Shown: positions 24,533 to 33,499 of the stretch, in pieces
Layout: each line of letters opens with the position of its first letter
Numbering within the stretch: the first letter of the stretch is position 1
NCBI GenBank assembly: GCA_015272215.1
Contig: JACYMD010000101.1
Coordinates: 32,090-96,089, forward strand
From: Rivularia sp. T60_A2020_040
GTDB lineage: Bacteria > Cyanobacteriota > Cyanobacteriia > Cyanobacteriales > Nostocaceae
Length of the DNA stretch: 64,000 bases
Direction of reading: 5' to 3'
Position numbers and translations under genes: made by a program
The notes under the pieces: generated by a model
Database searches by the model: none
Seen by the model: only the letters and a program-made list of their open reading frames with translations
Told to the model about the DNA's origin: nothing

Positions 24533-26005
24533 TCAACTGTTCCAATTTCTTAAAAAGTGAAAAACACTATCCCAAAAATCTTGCGCTCGCGAATTTTCTA
24601 ATCTTTGCTTTTTCCACTCTGATGCTGTTTTTTCGACTATTTCTGAAAAGCTTGAATAAACTGGAGATAGATTAGCTAATTGCTCAATTTTAATTTTTTC
24701 ACTCATCGACAAAGCAATTATATTGATTAACTCTCTTGCTTCGGAACCGAATATTGATGCTCCTAAAATTTCACCATTACGATGAACTATTATTTTACAA
24801 ATACCTGTAGTTTCATCTGTCAATTGAGCAGAGATTAATATTTTAAAATACTGTCGCAAAACGAAAATTTCATCTTTAACATATCTATTTTTAGCTTGTC
24901 TTTCCGTTAAACCAACTTGCGTTAACATTGGTTGAGTTAAAATTCCCCAAGGAATAGCTCGATAATTGATTTCATATCTAGGAAATAGCAAAGCATTTTT
25001 TATCGCAATTTTCGCTTCGTAATCAGCAATATTTGGTAAATTAAAACCACCAATCACATCTCCACAAGCGTAAATTCGAGGATTGGTAGTTTGTAACTTT
25101 TTATTTACTAGTAAACTGCGAGAATTATACTTCACTCCCACCGCAGCTAAATTTAATGATTCTATAAAAGGTTTTTCGGCAACAGCTACTAATATTTCAT
25201 CGGTTTCCATGGCTGTATTTCCTACTTGTAACCATTTTTTATCTTCAATTAACCGAACTTGAGTTACAGTAGTTTGCGTAAAAACTCGTATTCCATCAAC
25301 TTCTAACTGTGCTTGTAGTAACTGAGCAATTTCTGAATCAAGAGGATAAATAATATAAGGACTATTAACTATCAAGGTAACTTTGTAACCCAACCTTGCT
25401 AAAACTTGAGCAATTTCCACACTTTGGGGCGTACCACCAAGAATTACCCAGTTTTTCGGCGGCTGGGAACCACCTAGAACCTGCCAAATATTCGATAAAG
25501 TCAAAAACCCCGTTTGCTGCAATCCATCGATTTGTGGAACCCCTGGAACCGAACCTGTAGCCAGTAAAAAATTACGTGCGGTTAATTTACGGTTATTAAC
25601 AACAAAATTGAAACTTGAATTTGAACTTGAATTTGAACTTAAATTTGATGAAGCTTGAAAACAGCCGCTACCGAGAATAACATCAACACCTTGAGCCGCC
25701 AAAAAAGCCGGTGAAAGCTGTTCAAGAACATTCGCAGCAACAGCAGAACCCCACAGCAGTGCTTTTTCCAAAGAAACTTGATATTCTTGTTCCCCATCAC
25801 CTTGAGTACAAACACCAAACCGAGTTAAATCATTAACTTTCCCAACAAACTGACTAACTTCCCCGATACCTTGAAGTTGAATCAAATCATGACGAAACAG
25901 CGGTTCAACCAAAGCAACCTTTGCTCTTCGTTGAACAGCTTTCAAAGCAGCCTCCCGTGCGGTAAGACTACCACCAATAATCACGATATCGTAATCAAAA
26001 GACAT
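24533..26005 (-). CDS. FAD-dependent pyridine-nucleotide oxidoreductase lacking the redox cysteines
   Basis: The 490-residue protein has the fold of dihydrolipoamide dehydrogenase and mercuric reductase. The FAD site is DIVIIGGSLTAREAALKA (6-23), the NAD(P) site WVILGGTPQSVEIAQVLARLGY, the second FAD motif IYACGDVIGG, and there is a C-terminal dimerisation domain. The CxxxxC disulfide expected near residues 40-50 is absent (LIQLQGIGEVSQF), and the His-Glu dyad is changed (SPVYSSFSE), so it should not be a disulfide reductase. A Ser/Asn insertion at 118-134 comes from a 12-base tandem repeat. The stop codon lies in STRR sequence. It is 17 bases downstream of cobD. Confidence 0.8.
   Translation of the reverse strand: MSFDYDIVIIGGSLTAREAALKAVQRRAKVALVEPLFRHDLIQLQGIGEVSQFVGKVNDLTRFGVCTQGDGEQEYQVSLEKALLWGSAVAANVLEQLSPAFLAAQGVDVILGSGCFQASSNLSSNSSSNSSFNFVVNNRKLTARNFLLATGSVPGVPQIDGLQQTGFLTLSNIWQVLGGSQPPKNWVILGGTPQSVEIAQVLARLGYKVTLIVNSPYIIYPLDSEIAQLLQAQLEVDGIRVFTQTTVTQVRLIEDKKWLQVGNTAMETDEILVAVAEKPFIESLNLAAVGVKYNSRSLLVNKKLQTTNPRIYACGDVIGGFNLPNIADYEAKIAIKNALLFPRYEINYRAIPWGILTQPMLTQVGLTERQAKNRYVKDEIFVLRQYFKILISAQLTDETTGICKIIVHRNGEILGASIFGSEARELINIIALSMSEKIKIEQLANLSPVYSSFSEIVEKTASEWKKQRLENSRAQDFWDSVFHFLRNWNS
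25608..25662. repeat. In-frame 12-bp tandem repeat in the oxidoreductase gene
   Basis: Degenerate units of TTGAATTTGAAC run through about 25608-25662. On the coding strand they encode the Ser-Ser-Asn run of residues 118-134. The unit length is a multiple of three, so copy number can change without a frameshift. Confidence 0.8.
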
Positions 26006-26022
26006 TAATAATTAGTTGACAG

Positions 26023-27093
26023 TCAACTGTCCAAAATCTCCCTTATTCCTTGTACTAAACGCTGATTCTCCGATTCCAAGCGTACTGCTACCCGAAAATA
26101 GCGATCGCCTAATTCCGGAAAACTTAAACAGTCGCGGATCAATATTTGATGCTGCTTAAGTAATTTCTGCTGTAACTCGATAACTGAATGCTTTGACTCT
26201 ACTAATAAGAAATTAGCAGCGCCCTCAAGCGGCTGCAAGCCGGGAATATCGGCTAAAGCTGCAAATAAATCATTTTTCGCTTTTGGTAGCCATTCCCAGG
26301 TCTGCTGCTGAAATTCTTTGTCCTCTACCACTGCGATCGCAACAGCTACAGCTAAAGAATTTACCGCCCAAGGATCGCGCCAAGTTTGCCATTTTTGTAA
26401 ACGCTCTGGATGAGCAATGGCATAACCCAAGCGCAATCCGGGAACACTGTAAAATTTGGTCAAGGAACGCAAAATAACTAAATTAGGATATTCCTGCACC
26501 ACATCAATCAAGCTTTGTTGCTCTAAAGGATGCAGAAAATCCATAAAAGCTTCATCCACTACCACAAAAGCAAATTCTTTCAGGTAAGGTAATATTTCAC
26601 CCCGTAGGAATAACTTGCCCGTGGGATTGTGGGGATTGTTCAACAATAGTCCTTTGTCTTTTGTCGTATTTAATTTGTCAAGAATCAATGACAAATCCGG
26701 TTTAATTAACGACATAGGAAACTCCAACACTTCAGCATTGAATGCTCTCAAAGCTCGATAGTAGTCGCCAAAGGCTGGAGTTACGAGGACTGTCGCGGCA
26801 ACTTCTGCTAACTCTCGACCTGCCCAAGTAAGTAATTCTGCTGAACCGTTACCGGGCAAAATCAACTCAGGAGGCAAGTTGTGAAAGCGACCCAGAACTT
26901 GTTTTAGTTCGCTGTAGTCTGGGTCAGGATAGTGCCTGATATTACCCAATTGTGACTTGATAGCCGAAGCAGTACTATCGGTAGGTCCCAAAGGGTTAAT
27001 GCTGGCAGAAAAATCCCAAATAGCATCACGGGGACAACCAGCTACCGCTGCTGCCCAAGCTAGATTTCCCCCGTGTTTCGGTTGCCGCATCAA
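26023..27093 (-). CDS. cobD: Threonine-phosphate decarboxylase (CobD)
   Basis: CobD makes (R)-1-amino-2-propanol phosphate for the nucleotide loop of cobalamin. The 356-residue protein starts with the family signature KHGGNLAWAA...DFSASINPLGP (6-36). It has GNGSAELLTW at 81-90, NNPHNPTGK at 152-160, VVVDEAFMDF near 177-186, and the PLP lysine K213 in RSLTKFYSVPGLRLGY. HisC-like enzymes share the fold, but the N-terminal HGG and DFSASINP motifs point to CobD. It begins 26 bases after the HU gene and is followed by the flavin oxidoreductase. No cobalamin riboswitch was seen. The last codons and TGA overlap a GACAGTTGACT heptamer repeat. Confidence 0.9.
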   Translation of the reverse strand: MMRQPKHGGNLAWAAAVAGCPRDAIWDFSASINPLGPTDSTASAIKSQLGNIRHYPDPDYSELKQVLGRFHNLPPELILPGNGSAELLTWAGRELAEVAATVLVTPAFGDYYRALRAFNAEVLEFPMSLIKPDLSLILDKLNTTKDKGLLLNNPHNPTGKLFLRGEILPYLKEFAFVVVDEAFMDFLHPLEQQSLIDVVQEYPNLVILRSLTKFYSVPGLRLGYAIAHPERLQKWQTWRDPWAVNSLAVAVAIAVVEDKEFQQQTWEWLPKAKNDLFAALADIPGLQPLEGAANFLLVESKHSVIELQQKLLKQHQILIRDCLSFPELGDRYFRVAVRLESENQRLVQGIREILDS

Positions 27094-27119
27094 AAAAAGG
27101 TTTAGTAACTCAAGAAAGT

Positions 27120-27404
27120 TTACTCTTTTGGGGGAGCAACTCTTTCTCTAAAGAGTTTACCAGCAGAGAAAGCAGGAACCTTCGTTGCTGGAATTTCCAT
27201 TTTCTCATTAGTTTTGGGGTTGCGTCCTTCCCGTGCTTTACGCTCGCGAGATTCAAAAGAACCGAATCCTACTAGCGTGACTTTATCGCCCGAAGAAACG
27301 GCTTCAACGATAGTCTCTAAAGCAGCGCTTAAAACTGCGTCGGCTTGCTTTTTGGTGACGCTAGCCTTTTCAGATACAGCATCAACTAATTCACCTTTAT
27401 TCAT
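27120..27404 (-). CDS. hup: DNA-binding protein HU
   Basis: HU is a dimeric nucleoid protein that bends DNA. The 94-residue protein has the full family pattern: MNKGELVDAVSEKASVTKKQ, the dimer core VTLVGFGSFESRERKAREGRNP, and the beta-arm NEKMEIPATKVPAFSAGK, with the intercalating proline in the arm. The short tail RVAPPKE is normal. It leads a same-strand cluster with cobD 26 bases downstream. A long 960-base gap upstream likely holds its promoter. Confidence 0.97.
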   Translation of the reverse strand: MNKGELVDAVSEKASVTKKQADAVLSAALETIVEAVSSGDKVTLVGFGSFESRERKAREGRNPKTNEKMEIPATKVPAFSAGKLFRERVAPPKE

Positions 27405-28364
27405 GTCAAACTCCGTGTCGGTTTACTGTGCGTTTGGGTGCAGACACCCCTGATGTATCCTTGCTTGCATCCTTGGAAAGGAGATTGTTAAAAGTCCTGC
27501 TTTTTGAGTATTTATGCTTAAAACCGCCGTAACTCCCATCAGCTAGACTTTTCAATGAATCATTCTAAGGTGTTGTAGCCCTAAGTGGATACATAAAACG
27601 ATTATTTTATATAGTTTTCAGGATTTTTCATATCCAAAGCGGAATTTTTGTACTCAAAATATTCTGCTCAAAGCTACAAATGTTCAGTTGGGATGCTTTG
27701 TTTAAGGGGTAACAGCCGAAAAAACCATGGCTAGCAATAGGGGGAGTAAAGCTGGTGGGATAAACAGCCAAAAACAACGTTATAGAGGCAATACAGAGAA
27801 TAAATGTTTTTCAAAGAAGCTAATTATAATGATTTTTTTGTTTACACATATTTTTCATCTTTTCTGTTAATTCCCCATCAATTAAGATTTAAAATTTTTT
27901 ATCTAATTAATTACAAAAGTAAAGCTTTAGTTATAACTTTTGTAAAGTTATGTGTTGTATGAGTTACTTTTATATTTTGCGATCGCTTCCCTTGTACTAC
28001 GTGAACGCGATTGGGTAGCGAAATTTATTTTTAATAGTATTTTTCGTCATGTAGAGACTTCCGCACTGCTACGTCTCCATATCTTGGGGAATAACGCAAA
28101 AGCCCCGTACATCAAAAATTTTGTATAAACTTGTATAAAAAAGATTAATCAAATCAACAGAAGTCGGGTTTTTCTAAAAAATCCGACGAATCACCTCACG
28201 AATAAACCCACAATTATGATTCGTCGGGTTTCTAAGCTAAATATCTCTAAAGGACTGGCAAAATCACAAATATTCAATTTAGATGACACTGGCTTGTCCG
28301 CAAACGGATGGAGACGTAGCACTGCTACGTCTCTACATGGATTTGGGATTTTTAACAAATTAAT
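27405..28364. other. 960-bp intergenic region between HU and pilQ
   Basis: No gene, tRNA or open frame of interest is seen. The part next to HU should hold its promoter and a leader of unknown extent. The distal half has a GCGATCGC site near 27981, a degenerate GTAGAGAC palindrome (28051-28080), a degenerate AAGTCGGGTTTTT repeat with a second hairpin ATCCGACGAATCA...TGATTCGTCGGGTT (28180-28230), and a clean GGAGACGTAGC palindrome (28310-28338) just past the pilQ stop. Confidence 0.6.
28310..28338. repeat. GAGACGTAGCA palindrome family member
   Basis: GGAGACGTAGCACTGCTACG continuing to TCTCTAC forms a near-perfect hairpin. Relatives in this window are at 40874-40904, 41932-41964, 44264-44295, 51202-51230, 51459-51487, 54182-54210, 55243-55265 and 56996-57020. 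All are intergenic. Confidence 0.8.
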
Positions 28365-30803
28365 TTAATTCTTCGGTAACTTCAACCCGCCATTCTGCAA
28401 CATTCTGCGTACTTCCGGACTAGGTTTGTAATTGTAGCCGTAAGAAGAATTTTGGGAATCATCCATAACTTGAGGTGTGAGTAAGACGATTACCTCATTA
28501 CGCTGGTTGTTTTTATTTGTTCTTCTAAACAGCGAACCAATTAGAGGAATATCGCCCAAGATGGGGACTTTTGACACGCTTACTCGGTCGGATTCCTGAA
28601 TGATACCACTGAGAATTAAAGTCTGACCATCACGCAAGCGAACTAACCCAGAAGTAAGGGAACGCTTAGAAACCAAAAATATTCTTTGATTTCCATTACC
28701 AGTATTAATATCTGCTGGAGCTTGAGGAGATGATACAGTCGGAGCTACCGACAGAGAGACAAAACCATTGTCATCAATCCGATCCACTTTCACGGCTAAA
28801 GTTAAACCTACAGTTTCTTTATCAGCTGTAACTGTTTCTGTAGAGGTGCCATCACCGCGAGTTATTTCTCTCTTTATGTTGCCCACAACTTCTTGAGTTA
28901 ACATTACATCAGCCGTCTGACCTTCTTGCACAATTAAAGTTGGGTCAGTTAAAATCTTGGCGTTACCACTAGTAACTTGAGTTTGTAAAGAAGCGAGAAA
29001 ACGCTTAGGAAACTGAAATAAAGTTGGCAAAGATGCTGTAGCTGTTCCAAGAGTTCCTGGTGTAACACTTGGATTGCCATCCTCATCAAAGGTAACTATG
29101 TTATCCGTTGCCGGATTAATATCAGAAAAACCTGGCTGTAGAGGATTTCCATTTGCACCAAAAGGCGGAATCGGTTGAAAAAAGTTGCCAGTTCCCGTGT
29201 TTTGCGTTCTAAAAGTATTACCGTTTTGATCTACTACTATCGTACCAGGGACGGTTCCGGGAATACCCACAGAACCATTTGGATCGAAAAATGGCGCTCC
29301 TGTAATTGGATTTTGGATGACAGGTGTAGAAGTTACGCTATTTAGCGTTTCAGCATTAGTAGGTGGTCTTACACCACCAAAATTAGCAGCTGCTGAACCA
29401 CCACTAACATTAAAGAAATTGTCCGCAACCCCGAAAGAAAAACTAGTGTTAACATCTTTTGTTTTTAAAAGGTTGACATCAACAATCTTGACGTTAACTG
29501 CAACTTGACGACGGCGAAGATCAAGAGGAGCAATTTGAGCGATCGCCATTTCGACTAATTTTGAGGGACCGATTAAGGTCATAGTATTTGTTCGTACATC
29601 TCCTGATACTTGTAACCCGCGAAGTACAGGAACTGAGTCAGTAAAGTTAATACGTTGGGCTGTCAGAGCTGTTTGTTCATTCTCTTTTTCATTTTCAGCC
29701 TCTTCACCTACGACTTTGGTGGTAACTCTAGTCTTCTTTTCTTCGGCATTTACAGCACTTTCTGCGCCCAAATTAACTAGAACCCTTAGCATTTCTGGTA
29801 TTGATGCTTGGTTGAGTCTAATATTCCGTACTACTACATCGCGAGTAGAATTCGGTAGTTTAGCTCCTACAAAAATTGTGCGTCCACTGCGACTAGCTTC
29901 TAAACCACTCAAACGCAAAACGTAATTAAATACATCTTGCACTGGCTCGTTTTCTATATCTAGAGATATTTTTTGATATATCACTCTTTCATTACTACCA
30001 GTATTCAGCTCAGACACCGAAGTACTTGTGGCATCGTTTGCCTCTTCTCCTCCTGCGTAAGCCAAATTCAAATTCGCAGCTCGTGCCAAAAGCGACAAAA
30101 CTTCGCGTACTGGTGCATCTCTCAATACCAAACGAGGTACGCGCTGTTCAGTTCCTAAATCGATGACACTCGGTGAAGCATCGGTATTAGATACTGCAAT
30201 ATCTCCCACCGGGGGAGCAACGGCTCTGGGTAAGAATGGAGGAGCCTGATTCATCGATTGACCGGGACCTGCTGGTGGTGCAGGAGTAGACTCAAGGTTA
30301 ACTTGGGGGTTGGGTGCGGGTGCTGATTGGGCTATTCGATTATTTTCTGGGGGTTGAAATTCTATCGATTGCGATTCTTCCGATGCGGTACTCATTCCCG
30401 GCATCAAAGCAAAGGTAAGTCCGTTTTGGTTTCGCATCACAGGCTTGGTTTCGGGAGCGTTACCCGTTCCAGTTATCACCACCCGGACGCTATTGGCATC
30501 AAGTTGACCGATGGAAACAGAAGCAATACCATCGGTGGGATTATCTTGACGAAAGTTACTACCTTGTGGTATTAGCAACTGAGTGTTAATAATATCAGCT
30601 ACTAAAGTGTTACCTCTTTTAGTAGTAAAAACTTGAGGACGAGTACCATCAGAAGTTTTTAAAACCAGATTTACACCACCCTCAACTGGATCTAGTTTTA
30701 CTCCAGTAATTTTAGTAGCTGATTGCGCCCAAACTGGCTGACTAACTAACAATACAGAGACAGCGGTTCCAAAGATAAAACTATTACCGTAAATTTGTTT
30801 CAC
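28365..30803 (-). CDS. pilQ: Type IV pilus secretin PilQ
   Basis: PilQ forms the outer-membrane channel for the type IV pilus. The 812-residue protein has a signal peptide (residues 1-27, ending VWAQS), an AMIN-like N-terminal beta domain, and a Pro/Gln-rich linker. A short secretin/TonB domain follows (VSLLARAANLNLAYAGG region), then an N1 domain and the C-terminal secretin barrel (LTSGLVRLRDGQTLILSGIIQESD and VPILGDIPLIGSLFR). A Gly/Asn/Thr-rich insert lies in the middle. It is the last gene of pilM-N-O-Q, 67 bases after pilO, with a GGTTAAA heptamer array in between. There is no pilP, as is usual for cyanobacteria. Confidence 0.95.
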   Translation of the reverse strand: MKQIYGNSFIFGTAVSVLLVSQPVWAQSATKITGVKLDPVEGGVNLVLKTSDGTRPQVFTTKRGNTLVADIINTQLLIPQGSNFRQDNPTDGIASVSIGQLDANSVRVVITGTGNAPETKPVMRNQNGLTFALMPGMSTASEESQSIEFQPPENNRIAQSAPAPNPQVNLESTPAPPAGPGQSMNQAPPFLPRAVAPPVGDIAVSNTDASPSVIDLGTEQRVPRLVLRDAPVREVLSLLARAANLNLAYAGGEEANDATSTSVSELNTGSNERVIYQKISLDIENEPVQDVFNYVLRLSGLEASRSGRTIFVGAKLPNSTRDVVVRNIRLNQASIPEMLRVLVNLGAESAVNAEEKKTRVTTKVVGEEAENEKENEQTALTAQRINFTDSVPVLRGLQVSGDVRTNTMTLIGPSKLVEMAIAQIAPLDLRRRQVAVNVKIVDVNLLKTKDVNTSFSFGVADNFFNVSGGSAAANFGGVRPPTNAETLNSVTSTPVIQNPITGAPFFDPNGSVGIPGTVPGTIVVDQNGNTFRTQNTGTGNFFQPIPPFGANGNPLQPGFSDINPATDNIVTFDEDGNPSVTPGTLGTATASLPTLFQFPKRFLASLQTQVTSGNAKILTDPTLIVQEGQTADVMLTQEVVGNIKREITRGDGTSTETVTADKETVGLTLAVKVDRIDDNGFVSLSVAPTVSSPQAPADINTGNGNQRIFLVSKRSLTSGLVRLRDGQTLILSGIIQESDRVSVSKVPILGDIPLIGSLFRRTNKNNQRNEVIVLLTPQVMDDSQNSSYGYNYKPSPEVRRMLQNGGLKLPKN

Positions 30804-30828
30804 AGTTCATTCCTCACATTAAATAGGT

Positions 30829-30862
30829 CAAAGGTTAAAGGTTAAAGGTTAAAGGTCAACTG
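30829..30862. repeat. STRR heptamer array (GGTTAAA)n between pilO and pilQ
   Basis: About four units of GGTTAAA/GGTCAAA lie inside the pilus operon in the 67-base gap. Such an array could form no strong hairpin, so it need not stop transcription. Confidence 0.8.
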
Positions 30863-30870
30863 TCAACTTT

Positions 30871-31620
30871 TTACTGCGCTTCTTCTTGTTTTGCCGCAGC
30901 AGCAACTTCTTGGGGATTCATGGGGACTAATGCTTCCAATTTAAATGTTGTTGTGATTGGTGTAGGTCCGGTTCTACGTGGTTTTCCTTCTTCGATAACT
31001 TCGGGTTGCAATGTTGATTGATAATCTTTAACTAACAATAATGGCTGCAAACGTTCTATGTTCCGAAGAATTGATTGGGTTTGTTCGTAGGTACCACTAA
31101 TAGCAATTTCGGTGCTGTTACGTTTAAGTTTTCCGTCAACTAATGTTCCTAATGAACCATCATTTACTGGTTGTGTTCCTTCAGAAGATGGTGCAAATTT
31201 TTGTAATTTGGCTTTGACTGAATTGCTACTTAATTGAGCATTTCCTGCTTCTACTAAACGATTTAAATCTATTAATAAAGTGTTCAATGTCTTTTCGCTG
31301 GCAAATACAGCTAATACTTGAGATTGTTGGCTTTTGGCTTGGGCTAATTCTGCTTTTATTTTGTCGATATTTTGTAAACTAGATTTTTTTTGCTCAATTT
31401 GTGATTCTAATTCTTGTTGTTTATTTTGTTTTTCTCCAAAGTTTTCCCAGGCTGGCATGACAAAGTTTAAGAGCATATAAGTCGCTCCGGCAAGTCCTAA
31501 TACTCCAATTAAAATACCGCTAATTATTGGGGTAAAAGTAATCCCAAATATGACAGGATAAGCTGAAGATTCTTCAAACTCTCCTCCACCTTCAAAATTC
31601 ATTTCATCACTAAAGGTCAT
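30871..31620 (-). CDS. pilO: Type IV pilus inner-membrane protein PilO
   Basis: PilO forms the inner-membrane alignment complex with PilN and PilM. The 249-residue protein has a cytoplasmic N-terminus, one membrane helix (about residues 27-52, TFTPIISGILIGVLGLAGATYMLL), a coiled coil (about 60-105, QQELESQIEQKKSSLQNIDK) and a ferredoxin-like periplasmic domain with EIAISGTYEQTQSILRNIERLQPLL, typical of PilO. Its start overlaps the pilN stop by four bases, implying coupled translation. Confidence 0.93.
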   Translation of the reverse strand: MTFSDEMNFEGGGEFEESSAYPVIFGITFTPIISGILIGVLGLAGATYMLLNFVMPAWENFGEKQNKQQELESQIEQKKSSLQNIDKIKAELAQAKSQQSQVLAVFASEKTLNTLLIDLNRLVEAGNAQLSSNSVKAKLQKFAPSSEGTQPVNDGSLGTLVDGKLKRNSTEIAISGTYEQTQSILRNIERLQPLLLVKDYQSTLQPEVIEEGKPRRTGPTPITTTFKLEALVPMNPQEVAAAAKQEEAQ

Positions 31621-32387
31621 TTTTGAAAGACTCCCGTTTTTTGCAGACTGCGAATTCTTGCGACTAACCCTACTGTGCCTTTCTGTTCTAATTCCCGCAT
31701 TAATTCGGAAGCTGGAACTTCGCTCAACTGGGATACAATGGTGTATTTAACTATTGGAGGAACTTTTACTGTTACTCCTTCTGGAAGCCCTTGAGGTATG
31801 GGAGAATCAGTCAATTCTGCTGTGACGATTTTTCCTTCTCCTGATTTAAAAAATGGAGACTGTTGCAAGGAAAGTAAGAAGTCATTGACATCATCAAACG
31901 ACCGAGCAGAACCGCTGATTTCTATTCCCCCGGCAGAATTTGATGTTGACTGACCTTCTGCTATAGTTTCTGGTGCTGTTTGCTTAACGCTCTCAATTCG
32001 TACACTGGCAGGAATGCGATCGCGCACTACTTGTAACATTGCTGACCAAGGTCGAATCTGGTCAAAAACAGTAACTAAGGCTTGAGTTTCGGTTTTAATT
32101 GCGTCTGTTTCCGCTCTTATCTGTTTGATGTCACCTAGTTTCGCTTCTAATTGTTGATTTTCTTGCTCTAAAAGCACATTTTTTTCATCAATGCTGGCAT
32201 TTTGACCTTGGACAAACCATAAAGCTGTTCCTAACAAAGCAGGAAAAAATACAGCTACAGCAACACCAATAAAAATCGGTGTCATACTTCCAGTGGGTAA
32301 TGAAGGCTTAGTTGGTTTATTGTTTCCACCACCTTGGTTCTGATGACCTGCACGCTCTTTGAGAAAATTAATATCTAGGCTATACAT
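31617..32387 (-). CDS. pilN: Type IV pilus assembly protein PilN
   Basis: PilN is the partner of PilO and binds PilM through its cytoplasmic N-terminus. The 256-residue protein begins MYSLDINFLKERAG, the PilN motif that docks on PilM. A membrane helix (about 35-59) follows, then a short coiled coil (ENQQLEAKLGDIKQIRAE) and the periplasmic domain with VRDRIPASVRIESV and GSARSFDDVNDFLLSL. It lies five bases after pilM and overlaps pilO. Confidence 0.93.
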   Translation of the reverse strand: MYSLDINFLKERAGHQNQGGGNNKPTKPSLPTGSMTPIFIGVAVAVFFPALLGTALWFVQGQNASIDEKNVLLEQENQQLEAKLGDIKQIRAETDAIKTETQALVTVFDQIRPWSAMLQVVRDRIPASVRIESVKQTAPETIAEGQSTSNSAGGIEISGSARSFDDVNDFLLSLQQSPFFKSGEGKIVTAELTDSPIPQGLPEGVTVKVPPIVKYTIVSQLSEVPASELMRELEQKGTVGLVARIRSLQKTGVFQK

Positions 32388-32392
32388 TTTAT

Positions 32393-33499
32393 TTAAACCT
32401 CCCGCATTCCTAACCCTAATACTGTCCCTAAACCAGGACGCTGTATGAAGGGATAATCTTCATCGTCTACCTGCAAGGACAAAGCCTGTACGGGGTCTAT
32501 TTGAGTAGTTGGTAAACTCAGCCGTTGTGTAAAAAACTCATCTAGCTGTATAAGTCCACCTCCGGGACCTGCCAGTAATATCTGCGCTATTTCCAAATCT
32601 TGACTCTGATTTAAGTAAAAATCTATAGAACGACGCAGTTCATCAGTAAGTTCACCTAATACTCTCAACATAGCTGCCATGCCAGGATTGACCTCAGTAA
32701 CACCCGTTTTTCCACCTTCCATAGTCGCCGGTGGAATAGTCATTCCCTCCAATAGTTCCATATCTCTAGATGCAGGTAAATTCATTGCCCTAGACAGGGC
32801 AGCTTGCATTTGCTGTGTTCCAATGGGAACTGTACGAGAAAACTGCGGAACTCCGTTAACAACGATCGCAATTTCTGTACTGTCAAATTCAATATCTACC
32901 AATACCACCGCTTCTTGTGGTCCAAACTGCCGTAGTTGGTCGCGGATTGTGCGAATTAGAGAAAAACTACTAATTTCTAAAACATCAACCTCTAATCCAG
33001 CCTGTTGAAATGTACTTACGTAAGTATCGATAACTTCTTTACGGGTTGCAACTAAAAGTACCTGTACTTTTTCGATGCCATCCTCATCTACAAAGTAGCC
33101 GAGCTTTTGATAGTCTACATCTGCTTCTTCACGGGGATAGGGCAGATATAAACCAGCTTCATGATTTAGCACCATTTCTCGTAATTCTTTATCGTCCAAT
33201 TCTGCCGGTACCGGAATCAGTCGCACAATCGATTCTCGTCCCGGTACGGCAGTCGCAACCCGACTTGCTTTAATTTTGCTTGCTGAAAGTGCCTCTTGGA
33301 TAAGTTGAGCCATTGTTGGTGGATCTACGATTTGACCATCAACAAAAATGCCCTCCGGTACCGGCACTGATGTTAAAACATCCAACTTCAAACCTTGGCG
33401 GTGCTTGCGTAACTGGGCTACATTCACCCGTTGCGGTGCAAGCTCGATGCCAACCCTAGTTTTAGATTTACCAAACAGACCACTTAAGCCTTTAACCAC
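32393..33499 (-). CDS. pilM: Type IV pilus actin-like ATPase PilM
   Basis: PilM is a cytoplasmic actin-fold ATP-binding protein that recruits PilN. The 368-residue protein has the phosphate-binding strands of the actin/FtsA fold: VGIELAPQRVNVAQLRK near 16-32, VVLVDIEFDSTEIAIVVNG in the middle, and ILLAGPGGGLIQLDEFF near 307-323. It starts the pilMNOQ operon. The 651-base gap upstream should contain the operon promoter. Confidence 0.95.
   Translation of the reverse strand: MVKGLSGLFGKSKTRVGIELAPQRVNVAQLRKHRQGLKLDVLTSVPVPEGIFVDGQIVDPPTMAQLIQEALSASKIKASRVATAVPGRESIVRLIPVPAELDDKELREMVLNHEAGLYLPYPREEADVDYQKLGYFVDEDGIEKVQVLLVATRKEVIDTYVSTFQQAGLEVDVLEISSFSLIRTIRDQLRQFGPQEAVVLVDIEFDSTEIAIVVNGVPQFSRTVPIGTQQMQAALSRAMNLPASRDMELLEGMTIPPATMEGGKTGVTEVNPGMAAMLRVLGELTDELRRSIDFYLNQSQDLEIAQILLAGPGGGLIQLDEFFTQRLSLPTTQIDPVQALSLQVDDEDYPFIQRPGLGTVLGLGMREV

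Noticed and set aside
26023..27404. Cobalamin riboswitch controlling cobD
   Set aside because: Only 26 bases separate HU and cobD, and no B12-box-like sequence was seen upstream of either.
27405..28364. A tRNA or small RNA gene in the long HU-pilQ gap
   Set aside because: No T-loop consensus, cloverleaf or isolated hairpin with T-run was found apart from dispersed repeats.
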